From contig CAWFML010000004.1 of assembly GCA_963817025.1 (NCBI GenBank), positions 62,001 through 126,000 on the forward strand: a stretch of DNA of 64,000 nt, read 5' to 3'. This document shows positions 1 through 7,361 of the stretch, piece by piece; position 1 is the stretch's first letter, and each line of letters begins with the position of its first letter. The DNA comes from JACMLC01 sp963817025 (GTDB lineage Bacteria; Acidobacteriota; Blastocatellia; Pyrinomonadales; Pyrinomonadaceae). A model generated the notes under the pieces. The model saw only the letters and a list, made by a program, of their open reading frames with translations. It was not told where the DNA came from and did not search any database. Made by a program: the position numbers and the translations under genes.

Positions 1-1050
1 GTCAAAAAAGATTTCGGCGACAAGCGCAAGACGGAGGTCATAGATCAGGGCGTCGAGTTCAGAATCGAAGACCTGATTGCCGATGAAGAGGTCGCTATCA
101 CAGTCACCAACAGCGGCTATATCAAGCGCACGCCCGTCACTGCTTATTCGCGTCAGGGGCGCGGCGGCAAGGGTCGTTTCGGCGCTTCGACCGGCAAGAA
201 CAATGATTATGTCGAGCACATCTTTATCGCTTCGACGCATGCCTACATCATGATCTTTACGGATGACGGGCAGGTCTTCAAGCTGAAGGTGCACGAGATA
301 CCGGATGCCGGGACAGCCGCGCGCGGCAAGGCCATCGTCAATCTCATCAACATTCCAACGACCCGCAAGGTCGTCGGCGTCGTGCCCGTCCGCGAGTTTT
401 CCGAAGGCCGTTATGTCGTGATGGTCACAAGCAAAGGGACTATCAAGAAAACTTCGCTCGCGGAGTTTCAGAACATACGCTCGAACGGCATCAATGCTAT
501 TAACATTGACGACGGAGACGAGCTGCTCGATGTCGTCCTGACTGACGGCACAAAGCGCATCTTCATCGCCACGCATAACGGTCTGGCGATTCGCTTTAAC
601 GAAGACGACGTGCGACCGATGGGACGCGCGACGCGCGGCGTGCGCGGCATCAATCTGCGGCAGGATGATTACGTCGTCAGCCTGTGCGCCGTCTCTGCCG
701 AAGATTCCGAAAGGATGCTGTCGGTCTCAGAGCAGGGCTATGGCAAGCAGACGAAGATTACGGATTATCGTTTCCAGTCGCGCGGCGGGCGCGGCGTGAT
801 TAACATGAAGGCGACGGCGAAGACAGGAAAAGTCGTCGCAGTCTTCCCTGTGGATGAAGATTCGGAAATCATGATTATCACGCAGCAGGGCAAGCTCATC
901 CGGCTCGAAGCCGGAGACATACGCAAGACCGGACGTTCTGCTTCCGGCGTTCGCCTCATCAAATGCGACAACGAGGACAAAGTGACCAGCGCATCCCTGA
1001 TCGACCCGTCGAGTGAAGAAGCAGGGATTGAAGTAGGCGCGACAGTTTAG
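1..1050 (+). CDS. gyrA: DNA gyrase subunit A, C-terminal part (5' end outside window)
   Basis: The frame is open from base 1 without a start, so this is the last ~349 residues of a longer protein. It carries the repeated beta-pinwheel blades of the GyrA C-terminal domain, with motifs such as 'RQGRGGKGR' (GyrA-box-like, around residue 52), 'GRATRGVRGI' and 'GRSASGVRLI', and the alternating pattern 'TNSGYIKRTP', 'TDDGQVFKL', 'TSKGTIKKT', 'TQQGKLIRL'. In the family this domain wraps DNA and lets the gyrase A2B2 complex introduce negative supercoils; the breakage-reunion domain with the active tyrosine lies upstream of the window. The acidic tail ends 'EVGATV'. The closely related ParC is the alternative, but the GyrA-box-like motif favours GyrA. 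A perfect 34-bp hairpin follows the stop and probably ends the transcript. Confidence 0.93.
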   Translation, partial: VKKDFGDKRKTEVIDQGVEFRIEDLIADEEVAITVTNSGYIKRTPVTAYSRQGRGGKGRFGASTGKNNDYVEHIFIASTHAYIMIFTDDGQVFKLKVHEIPDAGTAARGKAIVNLINIPTTRKVVGVVPVREFSEGRYVVMVTSKGTIKKTSLAEFQNIRSNGINAINIDDGDELLDVVLTDGTKRIFIATHNGLAIRFNEDDVRPMGRATRGVRGINLRQDDYVVSLCAVSAEDSERMLSVSEQGYGKQTKITDYRFQSRGGRGVINMKATAKTGKVVAVFPVDEDSEIMIITQQGKLIRLEAGDIRKTGRSASGVRLIKCDNEDKVTSASLIDPSSEEAGIEVGATV

Positions 1051-1063
1051 AACCAGCGGAAAT

Positions 1064-1148
1064 AAAAAAGTTTCCCGCAAAGGCCAAAGACGCAAAGAAG
1101 AACTGAAATGTTTTCTTTGCGTCTTTGGCCTTTGCGGGAAACTTTTTT
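1064..1148. repeat. Perfect hairpin repeat, 'cgcaaag' vocabulary
   Basis: Arms 1064-1097 and 1115-1148 are exact reverse complements over 34 bp and contain the words 'tttcccgcaaagg' and 'gacgcaaag'. It sits between the convergent gyrA and S41-like genes and has A and T tracts at its ends, so it could terminate both transcripts. Member of the dispersed hairpin family described in the findings. Confidence 0.9.
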
Positions 1149-1151
1149 TCG

Positions 1152-2828
1152 TTATTGCCCGCGCAATCTTTTCAGAATGTTAATGGCGTTGGTGTTTGTA
1201 GGGTCTAAAGCAACAGCTTTCTCATAATTCCTGGTTGCCAGTTCCCTGTTCCCGGCGTTCATGTATGCTTCGCCGAGACTGTCATAGGTGTTGGCGGATT
1301 GCGGAAAGGCTTCGACATTGAGCTTGAAGATTTCAATCGCCTGTTCGAGCCGTTTCATCTCCATCAAACGATAGCCGAGCGTGTTGACGGCTCCCTCCGG
1401 GTTGAGATAAGCGTTTGCGGGATCGCTCCTGTATTCCCGGAAAAGCTTCTTCGCCAGTTCCACGTTATTCGCCGTCAAGGCTTCCAACATCGTTTCTGCC
1501 AACTCCTTCTTCGGCGTGTAAGCCATGATGGCTTTCATCGCGGGGTCTATGTTGGCGCTGTAATCTTCCGAGGTCAGTTCGGCTGCGATGTGTGGGCCAG
1601 TCCACTGGCGACGGTCGCGCGGGTCCATGTTCTGCCACCAGAGCGCGGAAGCGCGTATCACTAGACCGCTGTGGGGAAGCTCTATACGCGCGGGGTCGCC
1701 GTAGAAGTTGACGTTCTCGCCCGTCGGTTCTCCGACAAAGAGCGTGTTGGTGTACTTGTCCAGCTCGTTGACGAGATTCTGCGCGGCTGAGAAGGTGCGG
1801 CGACCGATGATCGTAAAGAGCTTGCCACGCTCGTCTATTTTCGATTTCAGGATGCCGAGCAGGAGCGGTTTGTTCAGATAGTTGTTGCCGCCGCCGTTGT
1901 TGCGCATGTCTAAAACAAAACGCTCGACCGGATTGCTTTCGACAAACGCAAAGAGACGTTTGGAGAAATCCGCAAGGCTCTCGTCCAGCTTGTTCTGGAC
2001 GCCGTTATACTGCACATAGACGGTTTTTGAATCCGGCAGATACTCGAACCAGTACGCATTCTCAGGGTCTTTGAGATAGAGCGGCGCGGGCGTTTTCGCA
2101 TTATCGCGCGCGTCAACCCAGCCCGCAGGCTTGAGAAAGTTTGTGCCATGACCGACCGGCACGGGTCTCGAAAACGGCTTGAGGTCAAGCGTGAACCGGC
2201 GGCCTTCGCGCTCGAAGACAAACGGCGCGCTCTCCATCTCCTTGATGATGCCTGCGGTGTGCAAAACTTCAGGCGTCACGACCACCATCGGTGCTAAAGC
2301 TTTGATGCCCATCTCGTTGTCATGAAAGACCAGCTCACCGGCAGCGCGCAGAGCCTCTTCGGCAGTGACGTTTCCAATCCTGACGACGCGCGCCCCGATG
2401 GCATCCGCATATTTCGGGTCGGCGGATCGAACAAAGAGACCGTCTTTGTAGAGATAGAGCGTCAGAGGATAAGAGCGAAAGTTTATCTTCGGGTCAAAAG
2501 GGATGCCCTGAATGCCTGTGTGGCCGTCCTTGACCATTGCCACGATGTGCCCAAGCTCGACGATGATTTGATGTCTGGCGAGGCCGGGGATGCGTGCATC
2601 GAGTCGCTTGACCGCGCTCTCAAACTGCTCGCGCGTCATCGCGTGAAACAGGTTCTGATGGCGTCTGGGCATCTCTGCGGCCAGATAACTCAAATCCTGA
2701 CGCCATTGCTCGATCTCAGCTTTGCTCAAAGGCGAACCGGCGTGATTGCTGTTCTGCGCGACGAGCGGCGACGCACAAAACAACAAAGCGAAAAGAACTG
2801 TTAGAAGCTTGATGTTTACTTTTGTCAT
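1152..2828 (-). CDS. Exported S41-like (tail-specific protease fold) protein with C-terminal TPRs
   Basis: 558 residues from the ATG at 2828, chosen because it begins a clear signal peptide ('LLTVLFALLFCASPLVAQ') and is preceded by a purine-rich 'gagggga'. The frame is open further upstream but that part does not look protein-like. The middle holds the crotonase-like S41 core: 'FVLDMRNNGGGNN' around residue 305, then 'RRTFSAAQNLVNEL' around 344 with the serine expected to be the nucleophile, then 'FVGEPTGENVNFYG'. Residues ~450-555 form TPR-like helices ('NTYDSLGEAYMNAGNRELA'). In the family S41 enzymes cleave peptides near C-termini in the periplasm. A C-terminal TPR suggests a partner-binding arm. 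Substrate unknown. No operon partner; convergent with gyrA. Confidence 0.82.
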   Translation of the reverse strand: MTKVNIKLLTVLFALLFCASPLVAQNSNHAGSPLSKAEIEQWRQDLSYLAAEMPRRHQNLFHAMTREQFESAVKRLDARIPGLARHQIIVELGHIVAMVKDGHTGIQGIPFDPKINFRSYPLTLYLYKDGLFVRSADPKYADAIGARVVRIGNVTAEEALRAAGELVFHDNEMGIKALAPMVVVTPEVLHTAGIIKEMESAPFVFEREGRRFTLDLKPFSRPVPVGHGTNFLKPAGWVDARDNAKTPAPLYLKDPENAYWFEYLPDSKTVYVQYNGVQNKLDESLADFSKRLFAFVESNPVERFVLDMRNNGGGNNYLNKPLLLGILKSKIDERGKLFTIIGRRTFSAAQNLVNELDKYTNTLFVGEPTGENVNFYGDPARIELPHSGLVIRASALWWQNMDPRDRRQWTGPHIAAELTSEDYSANIDPAMKAIMAYTPKKELAETMLEALTANNVELAKKLFREYRSDPANAYLNPEGAVNTLGYRLMEMKRLEQAIEIFKLNVEAFPQSANTYDSLGEAYMNAGNRELATRNYEKAVALDPTNTNAINILKRLRGQ

Positions 2829-3035
2829 TTTCGGAATCCCCTCAAGAATAAAGGATGGCGAGATGTCCCGCTCCGGGACACACGACTGCGCTATAAATCT
2901 CTTTCTAAAAAGTAAACACCGCTCGATGCAGTTACGTGACAGGAATTTTCCAGACCCCGGCGCGGATGAAACAGAGCAAGCCATTGAGTCAAAATACAAG
3001 CAACAGATTTATAGAACCCTTTGATTTATTCAACC

Positions 3036-3131
3036 CTTTGCGCCTTGAGTCTTTCTTTCTTTGCGCCTTTGCGAGAAACCTCAACGAACGGTTCACGCTG
3101 GTGGCGCGAAGATAAAGCAGAAGGCGCAAAG
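3036..3131. repeat. Imperfect hairpin repeat, 'cgcaaag' vocabulary, 'cttgagtctttcttt' subtype
   Basis: The left arm contains 'ctttgcgccttgagtctttc' and 'tttgcgcctttgcgagaaac'. The right arm is a degenerate complement ending 'gaaggcgcaaag'. The same 'cttgagtctttcttt' phrase recurs at 31220 and 60395. Confidence 0.75.
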
Positions 3132-3137
3132 AAGCGC

Positions 3138-3196
3138 CTATAGCTAATAGCGATTGAGTGTGAGCACAGGGCGCATGCTATTGCTATCCGCTATAG
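3138..3196. repeat. Imperfect palindrome, 'ctatagctaatagc' vocabulary
   Basis: 'ctatagctaatagcgat' is answered by 'ctattgctatccgctatag', its near reverse complement. It is a second word-based palindrome next to the previous one, built from different words, just downstream of the MoaD-MoaE gene's stop. Confidence 0.65.
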
Positions 3197-3215
3197 AATA
3201 TGTTGAATATCGCTC

Positions 3216-3989
3216 TTAGTCTTTGTGAGATTGAAGCAGTTCTTCGGGCGCGCCTTCGCCTTCGACCCAGACTTCGCCGTCTTCGTAAAATTCTTTCTTC
3301 CAGATCGGCACGGTGCGTTTGAGTTCTTTGATGGCCCACTCGCAGGCTTCAAAGGCCGCGCGGCGATGCGGCGCGCTGGCGGAGATGACGACGCTGGTTT
3401 CTCCAATCTCAAGACGGCCCGTGCGGTGGACGATGCCGATATGCTTGATGTCAAAGAGCGCGTGCGCCTGCCGGACGAGCCGCTGCATTTCGCTCAAGGC
3501 CATCGGCGCGTAGGCTTCATAGACGAGATAGAGCGTCTTGCGCCCGCGCGTCCACTCGCGCACATAGCCGTCGAGCGTGACCGTTGCGCCGCATTCCGGC
3601 GGCACGACGCGACGCGCGACGCTTGTGACATCAACCGGCTCTGTCGTCAGCTCGAAGAAATCCAAGCTATTTTCAATAGCTTTACTCTCATCCGCCGCGC
3701 CGCCGCTGACGGGCGGGAAAACTGCCAGCTCATCGCCAGCGCGCACTTCGCTCAAGCGTGCTCGATACTCTTGATTGACGGCGAGAAGCAGGGAGCGTCC
3801 GAAGCGTTCGCCAAGCTCAGGGAAATGCGCGAGCACTTCGTCAAACGCGCTGGCGACGGTCGCGGGAGCGCGCAGGTCAAGCTCTATTTCGTCGCTGCCG
3901 GCGGTTTCGCGCGCGGCTCCGAAAAAGAGAACGCGCACCCGTATGCGCGTCTCGTCGTGCCGGGTTTCCATAGATGCGCTGGTGTTCAT
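3216..3989 (-). CDS. Molybdopterin synthase, MoaD-MoaE fusion
   Basis: 257 residues. Residues ~15-97 are MoaD (ubiquitin-like, 'VRVLFFGAARETAGSDEIEL') ending in the diagnostic 'FPPVSGG' (Gly96-Gly97). Residues ~110-250 are MoaE ('GYVREWTRGRKTLYLVYEAY', 'HRTGRLEIGETSVVISASA', 'PIWKKEFYEDGEVWVEGE'). Together they convert cPMP to molybdopterin; MoaD carries sulfur as a C-terminal Gly-Gly thiocarboxylate, and MoaE binds substrate and holds the lysines of 'PIWKKE'. In this protein the Gly-Gly is internal and followed by 'AADESK', so cleavage would be needed, as reported for mycobacterial MoaX. The ATG overlaps the stop of the upstream LON-domain gene by ATGA, so translation is probably coupled. 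No other cofactor genes are in the window. Confidence 0.92.
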   Translation of the reverse strand: MNTSASMETRHDETRIRVRVLFFGAARETAGSDEIELDLRAPATVASAFDEVLAHFPELGERFGRSLLLAVNQEYRARLSEVRAGDELAVFPPVSGGAADESKAIENSLDFFELTTEPVDVTSVARRVVPPECGATVTLDGYVREWTRGRKTLYLVYEAYAPMALSEMQRLVRQAHALFDIKHIGIVHRTGRLEIGETSVVISASAPHRRAAFEACEWAIKELKRTVPIWKKEFYEDGEVWVEGEGAPEELLQSHKD

Positions 3990-4687
3990 TCGATGTTCAA
4001 GCTCTTGCCGCTGTGGCCGTTGCCTTTGGCGAGATCGTGGACGCGTGCGCGCTCTTCGTAGCCCGTGACGGCGCGTCCCAGTAGTTCGCAGAGGCGTTTC
4101 AACCTCTCCGAAGTGTAACGCAATTCGAGCAGCTCCTGCTTGACCTCCGGCTCCAATTCCATCGCCGCCGCGACGAGAAAAGAGAGATGCTCAGGCTCTG
4201 TCTCGGGAAGCTCCGGCAGCGCGGCGCGCTCGTCATTGATGAGTCGAACCGCTCGCGCGATGCGCAGGAAAAGGTCTGAGACCTCGCGCGCGCTCCCGGC
4301 CAACAGTTCTTCGTTCTCTGCTTCGTCTTCAAAAAAAGAGACCCTGCCGACCAGATAGGGCTGGCCCGATTCGACATAGGCTTCGACCTGATAACGAATC
4401 AGCCCGACGGTTAAAATGTTGGAGCGGCCATCCGACAGGACTTGTGTTTCTCTGACATCCGCGACGCAACCGGTGTGTCCGACGGGCGGAAAATCCGTGC
4501 CGGAAACTGTCGGGTCGAAATAAGAGAGGCCGAACAGATTATCGCCCACGCTTATGTCTTCAAGCATCTGACGATAGCGCGGCTCGAAGATATGCAGCGG
4601 CAAAGGCGTGCCCGGAAACAGCACGACCGCCAGCGGAAACAGCGGCAACTCGCGCACCCCGCGCACTCTATCCAAAGCTTCACTCAT
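3986..4687 (-). CDS. LON substrate-binding domain protein
   Basis: 233 residues. Residues ~12-190 match the N-terminal substrate-recognition domain of Lon proteases: 'ELPLFPLAVVLFPGTPLPLH', 'IFEPRYRQMLED', 'GCVADVRETQVLSDGRSNIL', 'VGLIRYQVEAY'. There is no AAA+ or protease domain, so this is the stand-alone type, which is common and of unknown role. The helical tail 'LRYTSERLKRLCELLGRAV' fits the family. It shares a 4-base ATGA overlap with the moaDE gene downstream, implying one transcript. A word-based hairpin lies immediately upstream. Confidence 0.88.
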   Translation of the reverse strand: MSEALDRVRGVRELPLFPLAVVLFPGTPLPLHIFEPRYRQMLEDISVGDNLFGLSYFDPTVSGTDFPPVGHTGCVADVRETQVLSDGRSNILTVGLIRYQVEAYVESGQPYLVGRVSFFEDEAENEELLAGSAREVSDLFLRIARAVRLINDERAALPELPETEPEHLSFLVAAAMELEPEVKQELLELRYTSERLKRLCELLGRAVTGYEERARVHDLAKGNGHSGKSLNIE

Positions 4688-4694
4688 GTTAGGG

Positions 4695-4797
4695 CAGTGA
4701 CAAGCGATAAGTGACAGGTGACAAGCAAGAGTTAATCAGTGATGAGTTCAAGCTCAAAAGCTTTTGTCTTTCACTCGTCACCTGTCACTCGTCACTG
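4695..4797. repeat. Hairpin repeat, 'gtgacaggtgac' vocabulary
   Basis: The left arm 'cagtgacaagcgataagtga' followed by 'caggtgac' is answered by 'cgtcacctgtcactcgtcac'. The inner loop 'caagctcaaaagctttt' can pair again. The right arm overlaps the last codons of sbcD, so the repeat supplies the end of that protein. Confidence 0.82.
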
Positions 4798-6148
4798 TGG
4801 TTAAGGCATTGCGTTCGATGGCGCTGAGAGCCGTGGCTGTCGGCGCGGTTTCGGTTTGAGCGAAGGCTGTCTCTGCTGCGCCCTGTTCGCCCGGTTCGAG
4901 CTTTTGCGCGATCAGGTCCAGAATTTTATCAGGAGCTTCGCCCGACAGGGCCAGCCGTTTTGATTCGACGACCAGCTCGGCAATCTCTTTGGCGCGCGAC
5001 TTGTAGCGGTTATCGCGCAAAATCAGGTCTTCGATAATACGCCGTTCGCGCTCGTGGCGCGGGGCTTCTGCGTCGAGACCTGCGGCGACGGCATATTCGA
5101 CCGGCACGCTCTGGTTACGCATGATGATGTGCAGCGCGCCCGTGCGCTCTTTCGCCTCATCGCGCATGCGGTTGATTTCCAGCAAGGAGTTTTTAAAGCC
5201 CAAATGCCCTTTGAGGCCAACCTCTATAATCGGCTGTGGCTCTTCGGAGCTTTCGACATATTTACGCGCCTGATGCTCGACCATCTCCATCACGCCCGCG
5301 TAGACGGCTTCGGCATCAATCACGCCGGAGACATCGAACGAGAGACGCTGGAAAGGACGCTGTACGTAATCCGTGATGTGTGTGGCTGAAACATTGTGCT
5401 CGCTATCAACTTCGACGAGGAATGCGCCGCGCTCTTCCCTGTACTCGTCAATCGAGCACGGCTCAAGCGAGCCGGGATTAAAAGCCCAGTTGTCTATCGC
5501 AAAACGCTTGTGCGTGTGGCCCAGAGCAACATAGCCGACGAGTCTTTTCAGCTCTTTCAGATTGGCGATGGTCAGCGCAGGGATCGGACGATTAATCTGT
5601 CCTTCGACATCCGTATGCAGCATCAGGATATTGAAGCGGCCTTCCTCACTCGCGCGTCTCAACGCATCGGAGAGAACAGGAATCGCTGCGTTGGCGCTCG
5701 CTCCATACCAGTGCGAGCCGAAGATACGCGCGCCAGCGATGTCAACGTAAGAGCCTGAGCGGTCATCTTCGTTCCACGGAACGAGCGTCAGGCGTCCCTC
5801 TTCATCGCGCGCCGGCTCAAGCAGTTTTAAGTAGCCCCACTGCGAGAGCGAGCGCAGCCAACTGAAATCCGAGAGAGCTTCGTGCTGGTCATGATTGCCT
5901 TCGATGGTCAGGACAGGGATGCTCGCTTCTCTGAGCATCTCAAGGCCGAGCATGGCATGATTCATCGCCTGCGGGTCTATGTTGCGGCGGTCGAAAAAAT
6001 CGCCCGCGATGAGCATGAAATCAATCTTATCGGGAATGGCATGCGTCTCAATGACATCATGCCACGCGCGGAAAAAATCTTTCGTCCGCTCTTCCAGATT
6101 ATAACGGCGACAACCCAGATGGATGTCCGCCAGATGAAGAAATCTCAT
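4778..6148 (-). CDS. sbcD: SbcD/Mre11-type DNA double-strand-break nuclease subunit
   Basis: 456 residues from the ATG at 6148. The longer frame upstream only translates a hairpin repeat, and the calcineurin-like fold starts at once with 'MRFLHLADIHLG'. Metal-binding motifs are complete: Asp8/His10 in 'LADIHLG', Asp50 in 'AGDFFDRR', Asn85-His86 in 'EGNHDQHE' and 'ALGHTHKRF'. In the family SbcD works with the SbcC ATPase to trim DNA ends and open hairpins. sbcC is not adjacent here, which is less usual. The last residues 'TVTSDR' are encoded by an arm of the 4695-4797 repeat. A hairpin-cleaving enzyme is of some interest in a genome rich in long palindromes, but any link is inference. Confidence 0.9.
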   Translation of the reverse strand: MRFLHLADIHLGCRRYNLEERTKDFFRAWHDVIETHAIPDKIDFMLIAGDFFDRRNIDPQAMNHAMLGLEMLREASIPVLTIEGNHDQHEALSDFSWLRSLSQWGYLKLLEPARDEEGRLTLVPWNEDDRSGSYVDIAGARIFGSHWYGASANAAIPVLSDALRRASEEGRFNILMLHTDVEGQINRPIPALTIANLKELKRLVGYVALGHTHKRFAIDNWAFNPGSLEPCSIDEYREERGAFLVEVDSEHNVSATHITDYVQRPFQRLSFDVSGVIDAEAVYAGVMEMVEHQARKYVESSEEPQPIIEVGLKGHLGFKNSLLEINRMRDEAKERTGALHIIMRNQSVPVEYAVAAGLDAEAPRHERERRIIEDLILRDNRYKSRAKEIAELVVESKRLALSGEAPDKILDLIAQKLEPGEQGAAETAFAQTETAPTATALSAIERNALTTVTSDR

Positions 6149-6182
6149 GCGGGCATTATACGATAGAAAAGCAGGACACAGA

Positions 6183-6250
6183 AAAGCAGGACTCAGGACT
6201 CTGAAGAAAAGCTGTTTCGCTTTTCCATTCAGAGTCCTGAGTCCTGCTTT
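6183..6250. repeat. Perfect hairpin repeat, 'caggactcaggactc' vocabulary
   Basis: Arms 6183-6204 and 6229-6250 are exact complements over 22 bp ('aaagcaggactcaggactct' and onward). Located just upstream of the sbcD start. Same vocabulary at 19502-19566 and 45701-45779. Confidence 0.88.
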
Positions 6251-6259
6251 AAAAGTTAT

Positions 6260-6306
6260 GAAGCCCCCGCGACTCTGGGCAGGAGTCGAATAGGAGCAGG
6301 GGCTTC
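6260..6306. other. Nested GC-rich stem, possible structured RNA or operator
   Basis: Outer arms 'gaagcccc' (6260-6267) and 'ggggcttc' (6299-6306) enclose a second stem, 'gactc' (6271-6275) with 'gagtc' (6283-6287). Unlike the neighbouring repeats it is not built from tandem words. No T-run follows on either strand, so a simple terminator is not obvious. It does not match a riboswitch I can recognise. Confidence 0.4.
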
Positions 6307-6443
6307 TTGGCCGACGCGTGCGGGAGGGGATTCCGCTTAGCGTTGGCACTAACGGCTACTCAAAGGGGCGAGTGGCCGGAACTTGTTTGCAAAGAACTCT
6401 TCGGGTCAGGCGGCACAACTGCCGCGATTATTTTCCGCTCGTT

Positions 6444-6665
6444 TCAACGCGCGCCGTGAGCAAGGGAGCCGCGCCACACTGCGCGTGTCCATGCGCGGCT
6501 GCGCGCATGCGCGACGGCGCGGGAAATCTTTTCAATCTTCGGCGTCACCCTTAAAGGCCGCGTGGCCTGCCATATATCAAAACAGGCTCTGAAAAAAAGC
6601 GTTACAAAGAACAAGCCGTAAAAGCCTATGATCGCTGCCAGTAAAATGTATTGCACTTTGCTCAT
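6444..6665 (-). CDS. Possible small single-pass membrane protein
   Basis: 73 residues from ATG 6665 ('MSKVQYILLAAIIGFYGL'). One strongly hydrophobic stretch at residues ~5-27 is followed by a basic Arg/Ala-rich tail. The Shine-Dalgarno is weak and the C-terminal half is low complexity, so the reading frame could be fortuitous; the hydrophobic segment is the main support. It is upstream of sbcD on the same strand and downstream of a receiver-domain gene. I do not recognise a family. Confidence 0.35.
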   Translation of the reverse strand: MSKVQYILLAAIIGFYGLFFVTLFFRACFDIWQATRPLRVTPKIEKISRAVAHARSRAWTRAVWRGSLAHGAR

Positions 6666-6725
6666 GCTGCATTGACGCAAGCGTATCTACTCTTTTGCAT
6701 TCGATACGCCGAAAATTTTTTATTC

Positions 6726-7118
6726 TCAAATAGCGTCGAATCTTCGTTCGGGCGCACAACGGCGCACGGTCGCCAGCAGTTGCTCGACCTCGAAAGGCTT
6801 ATCGAGAAATCCGTCCGCGCCGCCGTCAAAGCACGCGCGCTGTGTTTCAGGCGTGGCATCCGAGCTGACAATCAGGACTTTGGTCTGCGGGAAACGATTC
6901 TTGATAAATTCCAGAATCCTGATTCCGGCTTCGGGCGAATCCTGCGTCGGCGGCAGATGCAGATCGAGAATCGAAACCTGCGGCTCATAAATCGTCGCGC
7001 GGCGCAGGGCCGATTGCAGGTCATTGGCCGTCATCACTTCATAGTCGTCACACAACGTCCAAAACAGTTGCTGCGTAATCGCTATATCGTCATCAACAAT
7101 TAAGACTCTCGGTTTCAT
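6726..7118 (-). CDS. Stand-alone response-regulator receiver protein
   Basis: 130 residues from ATG 7118, where the receiver fold begins ('MKPRVLIVDDD'). Acidic residues 9-11, the phospho-acceptor Asp52 in 'SILDLHLPP', Ser in 'VLIVSSDA' and Lys in 'FLDKPFEV' are all present. No output domain. It shares unusual features with the receiver of the NtrC-type regulator at 11812-13224: 'QLFW.L.D.Y.V' after the acidic pocket and the exact 'DLHLPP' around the phosphorylated Asp, so the two are likely paralogues and may be served by the same kinase. Probably a phosphorelay or protein-interaction receiver. Divergent from the acyltransferase gene at 7362. Confidence 0.88.
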   Translation of the reverse strand: MKPRVLIVDDDIAITQQLFWTLCDDYEVMTANDLQSALRRATIYEPQVSILDLHLPPTQDSPEAGIRILEFIKNRFPQTKVLIVSSDATPETQRACFDGGADGFLDKPFEVEQLLATVRRCAPERRFDAI

Positions 7119-7361
7119 TCTCTTTAGGCTTTCCTTTATAAGCTGACCTGAGCTTTTGCAACGCTCGTGCCGTCTTTGCCTGACAACCGGAAAGCGCTCG
7201 TTTCCGTTGAAATTCAACTATTTCCACCCTTGCAAGAGACCTTACATGTACACGGACAGCAACAACCTCAAGCTCCATGTGTGTACATTTGTTGACAGAT
7301 GAGACGGCAATTTTTGCGAGAGAGGGAGACGTTCTTGCTCCTGAGGACATATAATTCGCTG

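Larger units (their letters stand above)
2829..3215. other. Intergenic region, 387 bp, two imperfect palindromes
   Basis: No credible gene. The right half holds two word-based palindromes (3036-3131 and 3138-3196), listed separately. The left part (2829-3030) is presumably the leader of the S41-like gene. I saw no clear promoter. Confidence 0.6.

Noticed and set aside
1064..1148. CRISPR array
   Set aside because: Repeated 'cgcaaag' words look array-like in places, but spacing is not regular, units are palindromic pairs, and no cas gene is in the window.
7240..7290. Operator between the receiver and acyltransferase genes ('atgtacac...gtgtacat')
   Set aside because: The half-sites are 30 bases apart without phasing evidence and no known consensus; too weak to list.
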